This document shows, piece by piece, positions 1 through 10,146 of a stretch of 64,000 nucleotides of DNA (position 1 is its first letter; each line of letters begins with the position of its first letter). Made by a program: the position numbers and the translations under genes. The DNA lies in contig JAIVFJ010000265.1 in assembly GCA_025765615.1 (NCBI GenBank), positions 20,190 through 84,189 of the forward strand, in the 5' to 3' direction. The notes under the pieces are model-generated. The model did not search any database and had not been told where the DNA came from. It saw only the letters and a program-made list of their open reading frames with translations. Source of the DNA: Zopfochytrium polystomum. Lineage: Eukaryota > Chytridiomycota > Chytridiomycetes > Chytridiales > Chytridiaceae.

Positions 1-396
1 TGTTTTTCATTCTCCTTGCATTGGCGTGATACTTGTACAGCGACCACCACCACGCAAGCGACGAAATCGGTTCGGAAAGTGTGCTGTACATGCAGTAATT
101 CAAACTTATCGAATGGTCTCCGAAAAAAATAGTTTGGATGTCAGCCAACATTTTCGCAATACTATTTCAAAGAATTTTTACAAATGTTGATCAAAGGATC
201 AAAATTAAAGTTGGAAAGAACTAATTGTGAAGCCGAGAAACATTAATTTGTTCTTGGTAAGTGCCTATCCCATTTTTCTTATGTAATGAATAAAAAGAGA
301 GAAAAAACAGGAAAATGAGAAGCAATGGAGGTTACCATCTCGAAGAAAGTGTTGAAGATTCAAATAATGAAATCAAGAATATTATTTTATCAGTAA

Positions 397-720
397 GAGG
401 TCGTTTCAAGTAGAAAAGGCAGAAAAGGTTTTTGAGCAAACAAGGAAATGTTGTTCCAAGTGCCCTTCCCATGGACTGGCACATGAGCAAGTGAAAAAAT
501 AGAAGAAAGAATTTTTTCACTGGCGGAGACAGACCACCCCCAAGGAGACGGACCACCTCACGGACAGAGTGAATTAGCTGAATTAGCTCAATTAAAGAAA
601 TAGAGCAAGATTAGCTGTGGCAAGGAAATGGAGGAAAATGTTTCCTCCATTAAGTTTTCAGCCAATTAAATCTTTTATTCCCCAGTAAAGATTTCTGCCT
701 TTTCCACTTGAAACGATCTC
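397..720. mobile_element. PIF/Harbinger-type MITE with TAA target duplication
   Basis: A 324-bp element begins GAGGTCGTTTCAAGTAGAAA and ends with the inverted counterpart (...CCACTTGAAACGATCTC). It is flanked by TAA at 394-396 and TAA at 721-723. Three-bp TWA duplications and such termini are characteristic of PIF/Harbinger transposons. There is no coding capacity inside, so it is a non-autonomous copy. Its right end is nearly the mirror of the neighbouring element's left end, which creates the palindrome at 578-880. Confidence 0.6.
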
Positions 721-880
721 TAAGAGGCCGTTTTAAGAGGCCGTTTCAAGTGGAAAAGGCGGAAATCTTTATCGGGGAAGAAATTATTTGATTGGCTGAA
801 AACTTAATGGAGGAAACATTTTCCGCTATTTCCTTGCCAGAGCTAATCTTGCTCTATTTCGTTAATTGAGCTAATTCAGA
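578..880. repeat. Large imperfect palindrome (two ~145-bp arms)
   Basis: The left arm (about 578-725) and the right arm (about 735-880) are reverse complements at roughly 90% identity, with about 10 bp between them. The palindrome arises where the end of the 397-720 element abuts the start of the 737-1519 element in inverted orientation. A further partial copy of the right arm lies at about 1523-1650. Confidence 0.75.
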
Positions 881-1519
881 CAAATGAACTTGCCCGTGTT
901 CGCAGCAGTTGTCTCATCGTCCTTGTCCGCCGCGCTCAATGGGTATGCATCAGCAGTTGCAGCAGTCTCCGATGGACGCTCCCACCCACCGGAGAGAACG
1001 CGAAAGTGGAGCAGTCGTATATCACAGTGGCTGGAGGTTGAGAATGACACTTCGTTTGATAATGGCTGGTACTTTGATATGTTCCATTGCACTCGCAGAT
1101 CATTCGATCAGATTGCCAGCTGCATCGAAAACAACTGGCTAAGAACCCACGGATGGCTGACTGCGATTAACTCAGTTTTTGACATGCGAGCCAGGACAGC
1201 AGTCACTATGCACTACCTCTGCCACTCTGGCTCCCTTGTTCCTCTGCAGACTTTTTCGGCGGTCATCTACTCTTTTTCTTTGGTGGAGCGTCCAAGGTTC
1301 CGATTTCGGCTCCCTTTTTCGGGGTCTTGGCTGGATGAGTGGTAGCGTTCCTTGTTGGTGCTAGGAGGATTGGGGTCACTGAGGGCGGCGCGGCTTCTGG
1401 GTTGACTGACATGGCGTTTCCTAAATGAAAAAGGTGCAAAACAGCACTGACCAGCTTGGAACAACAATTTCCTAGTTTGCTCAAAATCATTTTGCGCCTT
1501 TTCCACTTGAAACGACCTC
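737..1519 (+). mobile_element. PIF/Harbinger-like transposon remnant with terminal inverted repeats
   Basis: The left end reads GAGGCCGTTTCAAGTGGAAA and the right end, reverse-complemented, reads GAGGTCGTTTCAAGTGGAAA. The element is flanked by TAA (734-736) and TAA (520-522 of the second kilobase, i.e. 1520-1522). At 783 bp it is far shorter than an autonomous Harbinger element (about 3 kb or more). It contains a fragment of a transposase-like reading frame, so it is probably an internally deleted copy. Confidence 0.6.
884..1345 (+). pseudogene. Fragment of a PIF/Harbinger-type (DDE_Tnp_4-like) transposase
   Basis: An open frame of 153 codons lies inside the 737-1519 element. Its middle part (residues about 62-115, with NGWYFDMFHCTRRSFDQI and a following hydrophobic stretch) resembles the N-terminal part of PIF-like nucleases, where a 'W..MF...R.SFD.I' motif precedes the catalytic DDE region. 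No DDE residues follow, because the frame ends and the terminal repeat begins. Assignment is by pattern only; the fragment could be unrelated. It cannot encode an active transposase. Confidence 0.4.
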
Positions 1520-1689
1520 TAAGTAGAAATAGCGGAAAATTGATAGAGGAAAGAAAACATTTGATTGGCTGAAAACCTAATGGACGAAACATCTTCCTCT
1601 ATGTCCTTGCCTGAACTAATCTTGTTGAGCTAATTTAGTTAATTTGTGGTGGTTGGTGGTCAGTCTCCGCCTCTTATAATATTTTTCTT

Positions 1690-1960
1690 AGTCCTTTTTT
1701 TATTTTTTAATTATTGTTCCAGCCCTGAAGGGGCCAGCAGGAAGAGAAAGAGCCATCAATGGTGAACTGTAATAGACTACGTCCAGGTATCACCTCAGCA
1801 AACCCACCCCATGTGCTACAGACTTACAGGGTTGTCAGGGATCTCCACTGCACCACTCCTTGTGATTCAAGGCAGTACTCTTTCTTGCTGTTGAACGCTG
1901 GGCCTTTGAGTGGCAGATACCCAGACCCCCATGCTTTCCCAGCTAGGCTCTTGTGAGGGG
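1690..1960 (-). mobile_element. 5'-truncated LINE copy (3' end only)
   Basis: On the minus strand this stretch matches the 3' end of the LINE at 9763-13940. The segment at 1717-1822 is a close reverse complement of 13795-13900, including the GGGCTGGAACAAT end and the conserved stretch about AGGTATCACCTCAGCAAACC (plus strand here). A degenerate T-run at 1695-1712 corresponds to the poly(A) tail. Severe 5' truncation is typical of target-primed reverse transcription. Confidence 0.75.
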
Positions 1961-2084
1961 AATATCTTTCTTAATCCGATTTCCTGAATTTCGAAGAGAC
2001 TAACAAGGAATTCCTTATAAGCTTTTTTAAGAATTTAAGGTGGATTTTTCCAATTTTCAGTGAAATTGGTATTGTTGTTGCCCT

Positions 2085-2447
2085 TGTCAGGAACAGGGCA
2101 GGACAGGACAAGGCAGACAAGGAACTGAGAGGAGTGATGATTGTATTGGAAACAATAATTCACTTGAGGGATGGGACAGGTCCCCCATCCCCCTTTTATA
2201 CCTTTTGAGAGTCTTCCTTGTCAAGACTCAAAGAAGGTTCCAGAAAGAGCAATTAGTAATACAATGATACCAATGATACCAATGACAACAAGACAAGTCA
2301 GGAAAGCAAAGAAGGTTCCAGAAGGTTCCACAAGGTTCCATGAAGGAATGTTCTAGAAGGTTCCAGAAGGTTCCAGAAGGTTCCACAAGGTTCCATGAAG
2401 GAATGTTCTAGAAGGTTCCAGAGGTTTCCAGAGGGTGATTCATAACA
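2085..2447 (-). mobile_element. Solo LTR (minus orientation) with 5-bp target duplication GCCCT
   Basis: The element runs from TGTCAGGAAC to ATTCATAACA on the plus strand, that is TG...CA termini. It is flanked on both sides by GCCCT (2080-2084 and 2448-2452). It is the reverse complement of the solo LTR at 21646-21953. The reversed TATA box (CTTTTATA near 2201) lies between a GC-rich leader and an internal array of GGTTCCAGAA units. This copy has more of those units than the other, which explains its greater length. Confidence 0.85.
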
Positions 2448-2452
2448 GCCCT

Positions 2453-3726
2453 CATAAAAGTCATCAGAACAAAGAGTAACATTATTTGAACTTGAACCTG
2501 ATGCATTGTGAAGAGATGTCCTAAGAATCATCAATTGTATTATAGTCTAATAGTAACAAATATCGAAATAGATGCGTACTTGATTCAGAAAACAAAGTTC
2601 TGAGCAAGCGATAATCCAGAACCAGTAGGATTTGGTCTTGTAAGTAATAATTTTAGGATCAACATTTGGAATAAGAAACTATATTGTTTATTTTCAATAC
2701 CGCTTTGCATTTCTTGATGAAGCATATACTTTAAATTTTTGTCAAGCCATGCAATGTCCATTAAGGTAATGTGACTCATCGGGAGATAACACTTTTACTG
2801 TAAATACATTGTTGTTACTGTCATTTTCTCTACTTTCATAAAGACTGCAACAATAGTGACAATTTCTCAGTATGAAAAGTTTACCATCAGGTAAAGCCTC
2901 AACTCAGTACAAACAGCGTAGTCATCTTCCTTTACTTTATTTCAATGTTGTTTGAAAAAGAGCCAGTGTTGTTGTCAGTTACAAAGATATCTTCCTCCTC
3001 CACACCATTTGAAATACTTCATGAAAATGCATACACAGAACAAGACACTATACTCACTCCTTTAACCCCAGGATACAGGCCCTAGAGTGAAGGAAAGCAA
3101 TAATAGGTTCAACTAAGTTTATTGGGCTGCTGTTTAGGTGGTGTTTAATGCCTACTCGCCAAGACAAAGTATCACAAATCACCTGTCTTAGAGAGGTCTC
3201 AACATCAAGAATGGTCCGAGGGACAATCCTCCGAGATCAGTGTGGGAGCACCAATAGTGACAGAGCGAACGGTGTTGACTTGCGTGGCCACAAGCTGGTG
3301 CAAGGGGAAGCAGAAGGGCACTCCCAAGGGTGCAACATAACTGTGGAGTAAGAGAAGAGGATAACAGATATTTTATCTTGTACAACCTAATCTCAAACAA
3401 CAAGAGCAGTTAGTAGCGTGGTGGGATGGACAGGGTGGGGCTGGCGCCCCTCACTGCAAGGGCTCTGAAGAATCTCTAGCAACAAGAACAAACAGGTTTT
3501 AGCTGGACAGTGGGACGGACAGAGTGCGGTTGACACCAAACAGTGACCAAGGAACCGGCATTGTCGCCAGCGATGGGACAAACAGGGAGATGGCAACGAA
3601 ATGGATAGGGTGGTGATCCAGCACCCCTCATTTTCTAAAAAGCTGAAGGACCTGTGTTGCTGCCAACAATAGAGCGAAGGGAGAAGAATAACATTGTGCA
3701 CGCAGTTGCAGGACAAAAATGTACTT
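2453..3726. other. Intergenic, no supported gene
   Basis: AT-rich sequence with only short open frames and no recognisable domain. I see no repeats beyond simple A/T runs and no gene I can support. Confidence 0.5.
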
Positions 3727-4907
3727 TGTAAACAGTTTACTCTGAGTGAGTAGAGGGAGCGAACGAAGTGGAGATGTCTGTTTGTGGGTGGTCCTTCTCC
3801 CCCAACTTGGAGAGAAAGAGAAAAAAAATTCTATTATGAATTGGTAGCAAAGCGACTAGCACGTGGAGCACAGAAAAACTGACTGAAAGAAAAAAAGGAA
3901 AAAAGGAAATACTTGGAGAGAAAGAACAAACTCTGTTATGAATTATTGATAGATAATAATGATAAACATGCTATGACAGTCGCTAGGCAAGTGTGACCAG
4001 CACAGGGTAAAAACTTCCCCTGTATTATCTGCTTGTATGAGATCGTTGTATCGAATCTGGTCATAGTGTCTTGCGTAGGGGGAACTACAACTGAACTCTA
4101 AACTAGGACTCACATATTGTGACCGATTTGATCGAATTTGCATTTGAATGTACAGTGGTGTTGACCAAATTTGAGATAGATTTGGATGGGGGAGTGGTGT
4201 TGACCAGATTCGCGATGGATGGGGACTAACTCTGTCTTGCAGAATAGTGTGGATTGCAAAACGGTTTGACAGTGTGTTGCAGATTGCAGTTATGGTTGCA
4301 GTTGACTCGTGTGCAGTTGACTCACGTTTGGTTGACTTGCGTGTTGCAGTTGCAGCTTTCGACTGACTGTTGGTTGCTATCAGCTTGTTGCTCACTTCAA
4401 TGGCCAAGTTTGCCCAGTTGTTGCGCAAATCAGTTTGCGAATCAGTTGGTTGCGATTGGACTGGTGGTTGTGGATTGTGAGGCTCCGGATCAGCGAGTGA
4501 TCTGGGCTTCACCCACGCTTGTGACAATTGTGCTGACTTGGTTCCTTTTGATGGCATTTCCTTTTTTTTTGTTTTTATTCTTTTCGCATTTTTTGTTTTG
4601 TTTTTTCTCTTTGACCAGACTGTTTTTTTTGTTGGATATTTAAGTAGATAATCACACTCCCCCCCCCCTTCGCCCTTCAGCCAGCCAGCCTGAATGTGCT
4701 CATGGCGCAGCGACTGCGTCGTCACTCAGACAGCTCAGCAGGGATGATTGGAACGCCGGCGCAGGAGGAACACGTTCGAACCAAACAAGCCACCACCCCC
4801 TCTGGGTATGCTTGTTTTTGCGAATAAAATCCCTAGACTTTATCACTGAGACCTTGGTGTAGTCTCACAGTACCTCTTTTTTTAATCTCACACCCACAGG
4901 TGTGACA
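3727..4907 (-). mobile_element. LTR-like repeat, left copy (probable 3' LTR of the Ty3/gypsy remnant)
   Basis: About 3727-4040 is repeated in direct orientation at about 5049-5260. Shared blocks include GTAAACAG, GGTGGTCCTTCTCC, TTGGAGAGAAAGA, CTCTGTTATGAATTATTGAT and GCTAGGCAAGTGTGACCA. The segment from TGTTATG at 3934 to TGTGACA at 4907 has TG...CA ends and could be one LTR. I see no target duplication, and the shared sequence extends outside those ends, so the boundaries are uncertain. Confidence 0.4.
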
Positions 4908-5048
4908 AAGGGAGCACTTCTTACTTAGAAGGTTTCGACTGGGTGCTCCTTCTCAGGGGCACACAAGTTGAGTTTGTGGTGTAGACAGGCCTGCAACAGG
5001 CTGACTTGGGGCAGGTTGTACAGCCAGTGCACTAGCTTGCATGGTGGG

Positions 5049-5260
5049 TGTAAACAGTCTACTCTGACTGAGTGAGTGGAAGGAGTGAATGAAGTGGAGA
5101 TGTGTGTTTCTGGGTGGTCCTTCTCCCCAACTTGGAGAGAAAGAGAAAAACTCTGTTATGAATTATTGATACATGATGATGATATACACGCTGTAATGGT
5201 TGCTAGGCAAGTGTGACCATCGCAGGGTAAAAACCTCTCCTATATTATCTGCTTGAGCAG
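5049..5260 (-). repeat. Second direct copy of the 3727-4040 repeat
   Basis: This is the right-hand partner of the repeat described at 3727-4907, about 85-90% identical by eye over about 200 bp. It lies directly downstream, in minus orientation, of the chromodomain remnant. That position fits part of an LTR or 3' untranslated region of the same retroelement. Confidence 0.5.
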
Positions 5261-5621
5261 AGGAGAGGAAAACTGTTGACACCTGGTTTCCGTTCCACTT
5301 AATACTCAGAGTATTTGTCATCAGTGCAAGCCAGTGGCAGGACTGCATTGGCGGTGGCTCGCTCTCCCATGGGCATCGTGAGAATGATAACTGACAGTCA
5401 CAATAGGTTTGGGTCCATCTTGTGCTCCTTGCTGCTAACAAGTCATTTCTGCCAAACAGTGGGGTTGGAATCTGGTGGGGTGAGAGGACGAAGCAAGTGC
5501 TGATCTCTCTCCATTATCATCTGCGCAGCCACTCTTGCGGTAGGCGCACAGAACTTGCAGCTCTTTGGAAGCTGTGACCATTTCAATTGTTTCTGATATT
5601 CTTCAGGGTCATCAGTCTTCA

Positions 5622-7656
5622 TCAATTCCCAGTCACTGCAAGGCGGTGAAGATCTTCTTCAAGTTGGTACCAATTGTGCTTGGTAGAGAATCCTAACCAC
5701 TTGGTCAGATAGTAATACGTTTCTCCGTCAAAGGTATGACCTTTGATCCTCTTGATAGGATACTCTACATTGGTAGTTTGGTCTTCGGTTTCCTCCAAAG
5801 TGTACTTCTTAAGGAAGTCAACATGCACTCCAGGGGCCATGGTGGTCTCGGAGGCAGGTTTCTTCGTGAACCGGGTGGCAGTGTTCCACTCTTCAAGCCC
5901 TTTCTCAAAGTCATCAAGACTATTGGTAACAGCATCTTCCACAGAGTCTACAGGAGCTTGCTTGGTGTAGGGTCTCAGTGGGAGATATGGACAGTTTGTA
6001 CCACAATCTGTCCAGCAGGGAAGTTTTCTACAACACTATATTGTGTCTGTGCATCCTCACTTGTGATGGCGATGACTCAAACAGGTCCAACCCATCAGAA
6101 AATAAGAGAACAGCTTTTGTCGCCAATGCCACCAGGGTTGTCAAGGGGGACAGCCATCCATGCTTTCTCTCCAGGTCAGAAAAAGTAGTGATCCTTGTCT
6201 CTATCAAGGGAGGCCTGTTGAAGGGCCTCCTTGTATTTCTCAGAGCTGGAAATAACAGTCTCTTGCGCTGCCTTTAACTGGTTGAGAACCTCAGCAACAT
6301 AAGGTTCTGTCAAAATCAACTCAACTGCGCAAGTGAGTGGTTCTTCCTCCAAGCCACTAGGCTTGGGGATATCCAACAGAATTGGTGCAGAAAGACCAGG
6401 CCAGAGCTTGGTCCCATTAATAGGTGCTTCCCTATTCCATGGTTCAGGGAGGATGTCAACCGACTTCAGTTCTCCCTGGTTGTTGAGATGGAAATGTGAA
6501 AGACTTCCTAGTATCTCAAGTTTTTCCTCTTCTTGGCTGATTTGAATCTTGTGAGGCTTGGGGTCCTTGGAAATAGCATGGGCCCACACACTGTCAGGAA
6601 GCAGTGAAAGGTGTGTCTTGGATGGTGGGGTGAAACCATCTCCCCCTTCAGGTGCAAGGTCTGTCCTTCTGTGCTCTTCAGCAGTGGGGCATGAATTCTT
6701 GACTGGGAACTGTGATTCTTGAATCCTTGACTGAGAGTTCTGTTCTTGGCAAAGACTGTGAGCTGTGGAACTTGAATCTTGAATGTGGACTGTGAACTGT
6801 GGTACTTGAATCTTTGACTGTGGGTTCTGTGAACTAGAGTCTTGGCCATGACTGTGAGCTCTATGAGCTCTACTTGAATCTTGACTGTGAACTGTGAACT
6901 GTGGAACTTGAGTCTTCGCTGGCTGTGAATCTTGAATCAAGGGCTTGAGAGCATGAGACTTGGGGGCTTGACTTGAGTTTTGGGTGACTGTTCCAATTGG
7001 TGGAGGTTGGACTTGACCAGTGACCCAATCAATGTCAGGGTTCTGGTCTTGCACCATGGTAATCCCAGGATGACAGAGAATGTCGGTGAGCCAAGATCCA
7101 ATACTTCCAGGTTGACCATGGATGGTGGAAAGTCTTGGATGTGGAGGTTTAGCTTGGTTTCATGGCTATTTCCTTGAACAGAGCATGATTGGCAAAGTGG
7201 ACCTTGAGGGGTGTGGATTTCTTGATGGTGGGAATGCCACAAGACTTGGCAAGGGTGGCATCAATGATGTTGCAGGATGATCCAGAGTTGATAAGGGCCT
7301 TGGTTGTGATGGTTGACTTGGGTGAGAGTTGAATCTTGACATCCATGGTGAGTTGGTGGGGCTTGGAATCTGAGGTGTTTGTGGTGCTGGTGGTGGGGAT
7401 GAAACAGGGGCAGCTTGGAGGAGGGTCCAGGGAATTGCCCCTCAGTGAGCCTGGACCTGGGAGTTTGGGTGCTTCTTCCTTGGGCAGTCCTTGACAGCAT
7501 GCTCCTTGGAGCCACAGTAGAAACACAGTCCCTGCTGGGCCCTCCTTGTTTTCTCCTCCTCACTGCACAATTGGACAGCTGTCTCACCGCAGTGGACACA
7601 ACCACCCAGCTCCTCAGCTCTCGTTTCCAGACAATTGAAGAATGGTTGAAATACAA
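5622..7656 (-). pseudogene. Decayed Ty3/gypsy chromovirus: zinc knuckle, protease, integrase tail, chromodomain
   Basis: Read on the minus strand, the remnant shows a Gag CCHC zinc knuckle at about 7527-7486 (C-FY-C-GSKE-H-AVKD-C). Next comes a retropepsin-like region (about 7360-7060) with 'ALINSGSSCNIID', where the catalytic D of the usual DSG/DTG reads N, and then 'ILGLPW'. The integrase C-terminal side follows (about 6260-6176, YKEALQQASLDRDKDHYF) and then a chromodomain (5780-5650, including GETYYYLTKWLGF). Reverse transcriptase, RNase H and the integrase core are missing between protease and integrase tail. The frame is broken several times, for example between ILGLPW and NPDIDW. This is a dead, internally deleted chromovirus. 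Confidence 0.75.
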
Positions 7657-7759
7657 TGACCCGATTGATGAGGACCTTGACGACCGTGTGAGACTGTGCT
7701 CTCTAAATCCTCACCCTGGGCTATGGGTGGCAAATAGAGCAATGACCTAAATACCAATC

Positions 7760-9535
7760 CTGAAAAGTGAAAAAGGGCAAAAAGAAGATGTCTAGGGGTC
7801 ACTAGACAGGACAGTGTATTTGGAGTCTTAAGAAGCCCAAGAAACACAAAGAAACTCTCTTACTACACACAAAGAGAAGACTCTCACACTCAGACCAAAG
7901 GCAACTGTGAAAAGGTGGCACACCAGCAAAGAATGTGCAGGGTTCTCTGGTCCATGACACAGAGTGGGCCCAATGGGAGGCAAAAGCCAAAGCCAAAGGG
8001 GACCGGGAAATCTGGTAACAATGCTGGAGGTGCAAGATGCAGCAAGCTCCAGGGAGCGGCACTAAGTGCAGCACTCCAATCCAACTGAAGAAGACAAGAG
8101 AGTGGGGAGGAAAGTGGCCAGACCCCGGTCTGTTGGAGCCACCACCATGGAGCAAGGCTCCCTCTCTGTCAAAGACAAGCCCTAAGTTGGAGGGGGTTGG
8201 ACACAAAGGGCAAACACAAGGAACAGTTAGTGTGCAGAGGTATCTGTTGAATTAAATCAGAACTGTTTTCCACTTAACAGAACCAGACACAACTTGTCTC
8301 ACTCCAAGGAGAAGTTCCAACTCAATCCAAGGAGGGGGCACACAGGGGTGGGAGACAGTGGGACTCTTCTTACTTCATCCTACTAGGACACAGACATCTG
8401 CTTCACCAAGCCAGAGGAATTCCCTATCTTAGAAGCAAGGAAGGTTAACACCCACTCCCTCACCCAAATGTAGCACCATGACATCACAGGCATTAATCTG
8501 AGAGAAAGAGGGTCTGAACCCAGTGAAGACCAGGCCCACCAGAGGCCACAGGAGCCAACAACCAGGGAGGAGGGGGCATACCTGAGAGACCATTCCTGCA
8601 GCAGTACCTGACCAGACAGCTCATTCATATCCCCTTGAGAGACCTGGATTTGACTAGATGTATTGACAGGAACCTAGAGGCACCACCACAGATTTACCCT
8701 CCATCCTTCCATCACCAAGTGGCTCCTACCCAGTCCAACCTAAGCAGCATGCAGAATTGGTGAGGTGCACTGAGGCTTGAACCCAGCACACTGCCATCAT
8801 GGCCAAGAGGACTTCAACCTCCTGTCACACACCAGGGGACTGCAACCCCCAGCTCTACATACAGTCAGGAAGAAAAGGGCAGGCAAGGGACTTCAGGCAC
8901 AGGTTCTCACAGTCAACAAGATGGGGGGCAGCTGCTTAAATAGGAAAGGGTTGGAATCAGCAGGGTGAAGGAAGAAGGAAGGGAAAAGAGGGGAAAACAT
9001 ATACAAAGGAACAAAACAATAAATAAAACAGCAAAGAAGAGAGAGGAGGAGTGAGTCACCAAACAATGGGGCTGAGCCATCAAACAAGGAAGACAGCTCA
9101 GAAAATCATGGAGCATTCCTTGGCATCAGCTGCCAAGAAAGATGGAGGAGATGGAGAGAGCTGGTTGGTGCAAAGAGGAAGACAGTCACTCTCAGCCACA
9201 CAAGAAAGAAAAGACACAGACAGAGACAACAAGGAATAAATAAAAGAGAAAACAGGAAAAACAGGAAAAACAGGATAAATTACTAATTGGAAAAATAAGT
9301 AAAAATCACCAATGAAAAGATAAAGAAAACCCCTGTGATCTCATACCCTTTTATGAGGTAATACATCATGGTAGCAGGTGGTAGGGCTTGTTAGCTCTGC
9401 CATCATCTTGTTAACTCTGTCCATCTGGGCTTAGCACTTCTCCCACAGAAGTGTTTCAGTCCTAAGTCATTTCCAAAAGTGAGGGGCCATTGGCCAGGCA
9501 TAGCAGGACTTTGCATTTCTGCCCAGTCTGTCAAC
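7760..9535. other. Repeat-rich intergenic sequence, no supported gene
   Basis: Only short frames occur, none with recognisable domains. The base composition resembles the flanking retroelement, and the region may include untranslated or 5' LTR sequence of the chromovirus that I could not delimit. Confidence 0.4.
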
Positions 9536-9540
9536 TAGCA

Positions 9541-9604
9541 TGTCTCGAACTTGGCACCTTCCCAATTGAAGGGAGCGCTCTAACCACTGAGCAAGGGAGC
9601 CTTG
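9541..9604 (-). mobile_element. tRNA-like head, probable SINE or tRNA pseudogene
   Basis: Read on the minus strand, GGCTCCC is followed by TTGCTCAGTGGTTAGAGCG (a good pol III A box and D arm). A CTCCC-TTCAATT-GGGAA anticodon arm (nominal anticodon CAA) comes next, and then a B-box-like AAGTTCGAGAC. The T stem pairs poorly and no 3' acceptor strand matching GGCTCCC follows, so it is not an intact tRNA. A tRNA-derived SINE head is the simplest reading. Confidence 0.45.
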
Positions 9605-9762
9605 TATCAGCAATTAGAATCAAGACTGAGTCTTTCTGTCTGCAACATCGCCAATAATAAATAGTAATAGTAGAGCTCAGAGGCAGACAGATGGAGCCAG
9701 TCGGAGGCCATATGGAAACCCAATAAATAATAAGAGAGTAGGAATCCAAGCCTAGTCACGTT

Positions 9763-10111
9763 TTGCCAGCAAAACGCGGGTCGAGACGGGGTGGTAATCC
9801 TCACAATTACCAGTTAAAAAGTGGGTATACACTTAATTTATTTGAGGTCACAGGCTTGACGGCCTGTCGTCCTCACAACCGTTCCTCTGCTGAACCTTCT
9901 TCTACTACTACTTTCCCAGCTCAATCAGCTGTCACCACACACCCAAGCTCCAGTTCCTCTTCAACTCCTCCCAACAGAACTGCCCCCAAACCTGCCCCCA
10001 AACCTGCCCCAAAAACTGCCTCAAAACCAGGAGAACTGCCTCAACTTGACCAATATTCTTATTCATTCTTTTGTGAAAGCCCCTTTGCTATTGATATCAC
10101 TCTTATTTCTC

Positions 10112-10146
<35 letters not shown>

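Noticed and set aside
3943..4725. 260-codon minus-strand frame
   Set aside because: Low-complexity, Lys/Ser/Thr-rich, overlaps the LTR-like repeat and has no domain.
9541..9604. A functional tRNA-Leu(CAA) gene
   Set aside because: The T stem pairs poorly and no 3' acceptor strand matches the 5' GGCTCCC; treated as a SINE head or pseudogene.
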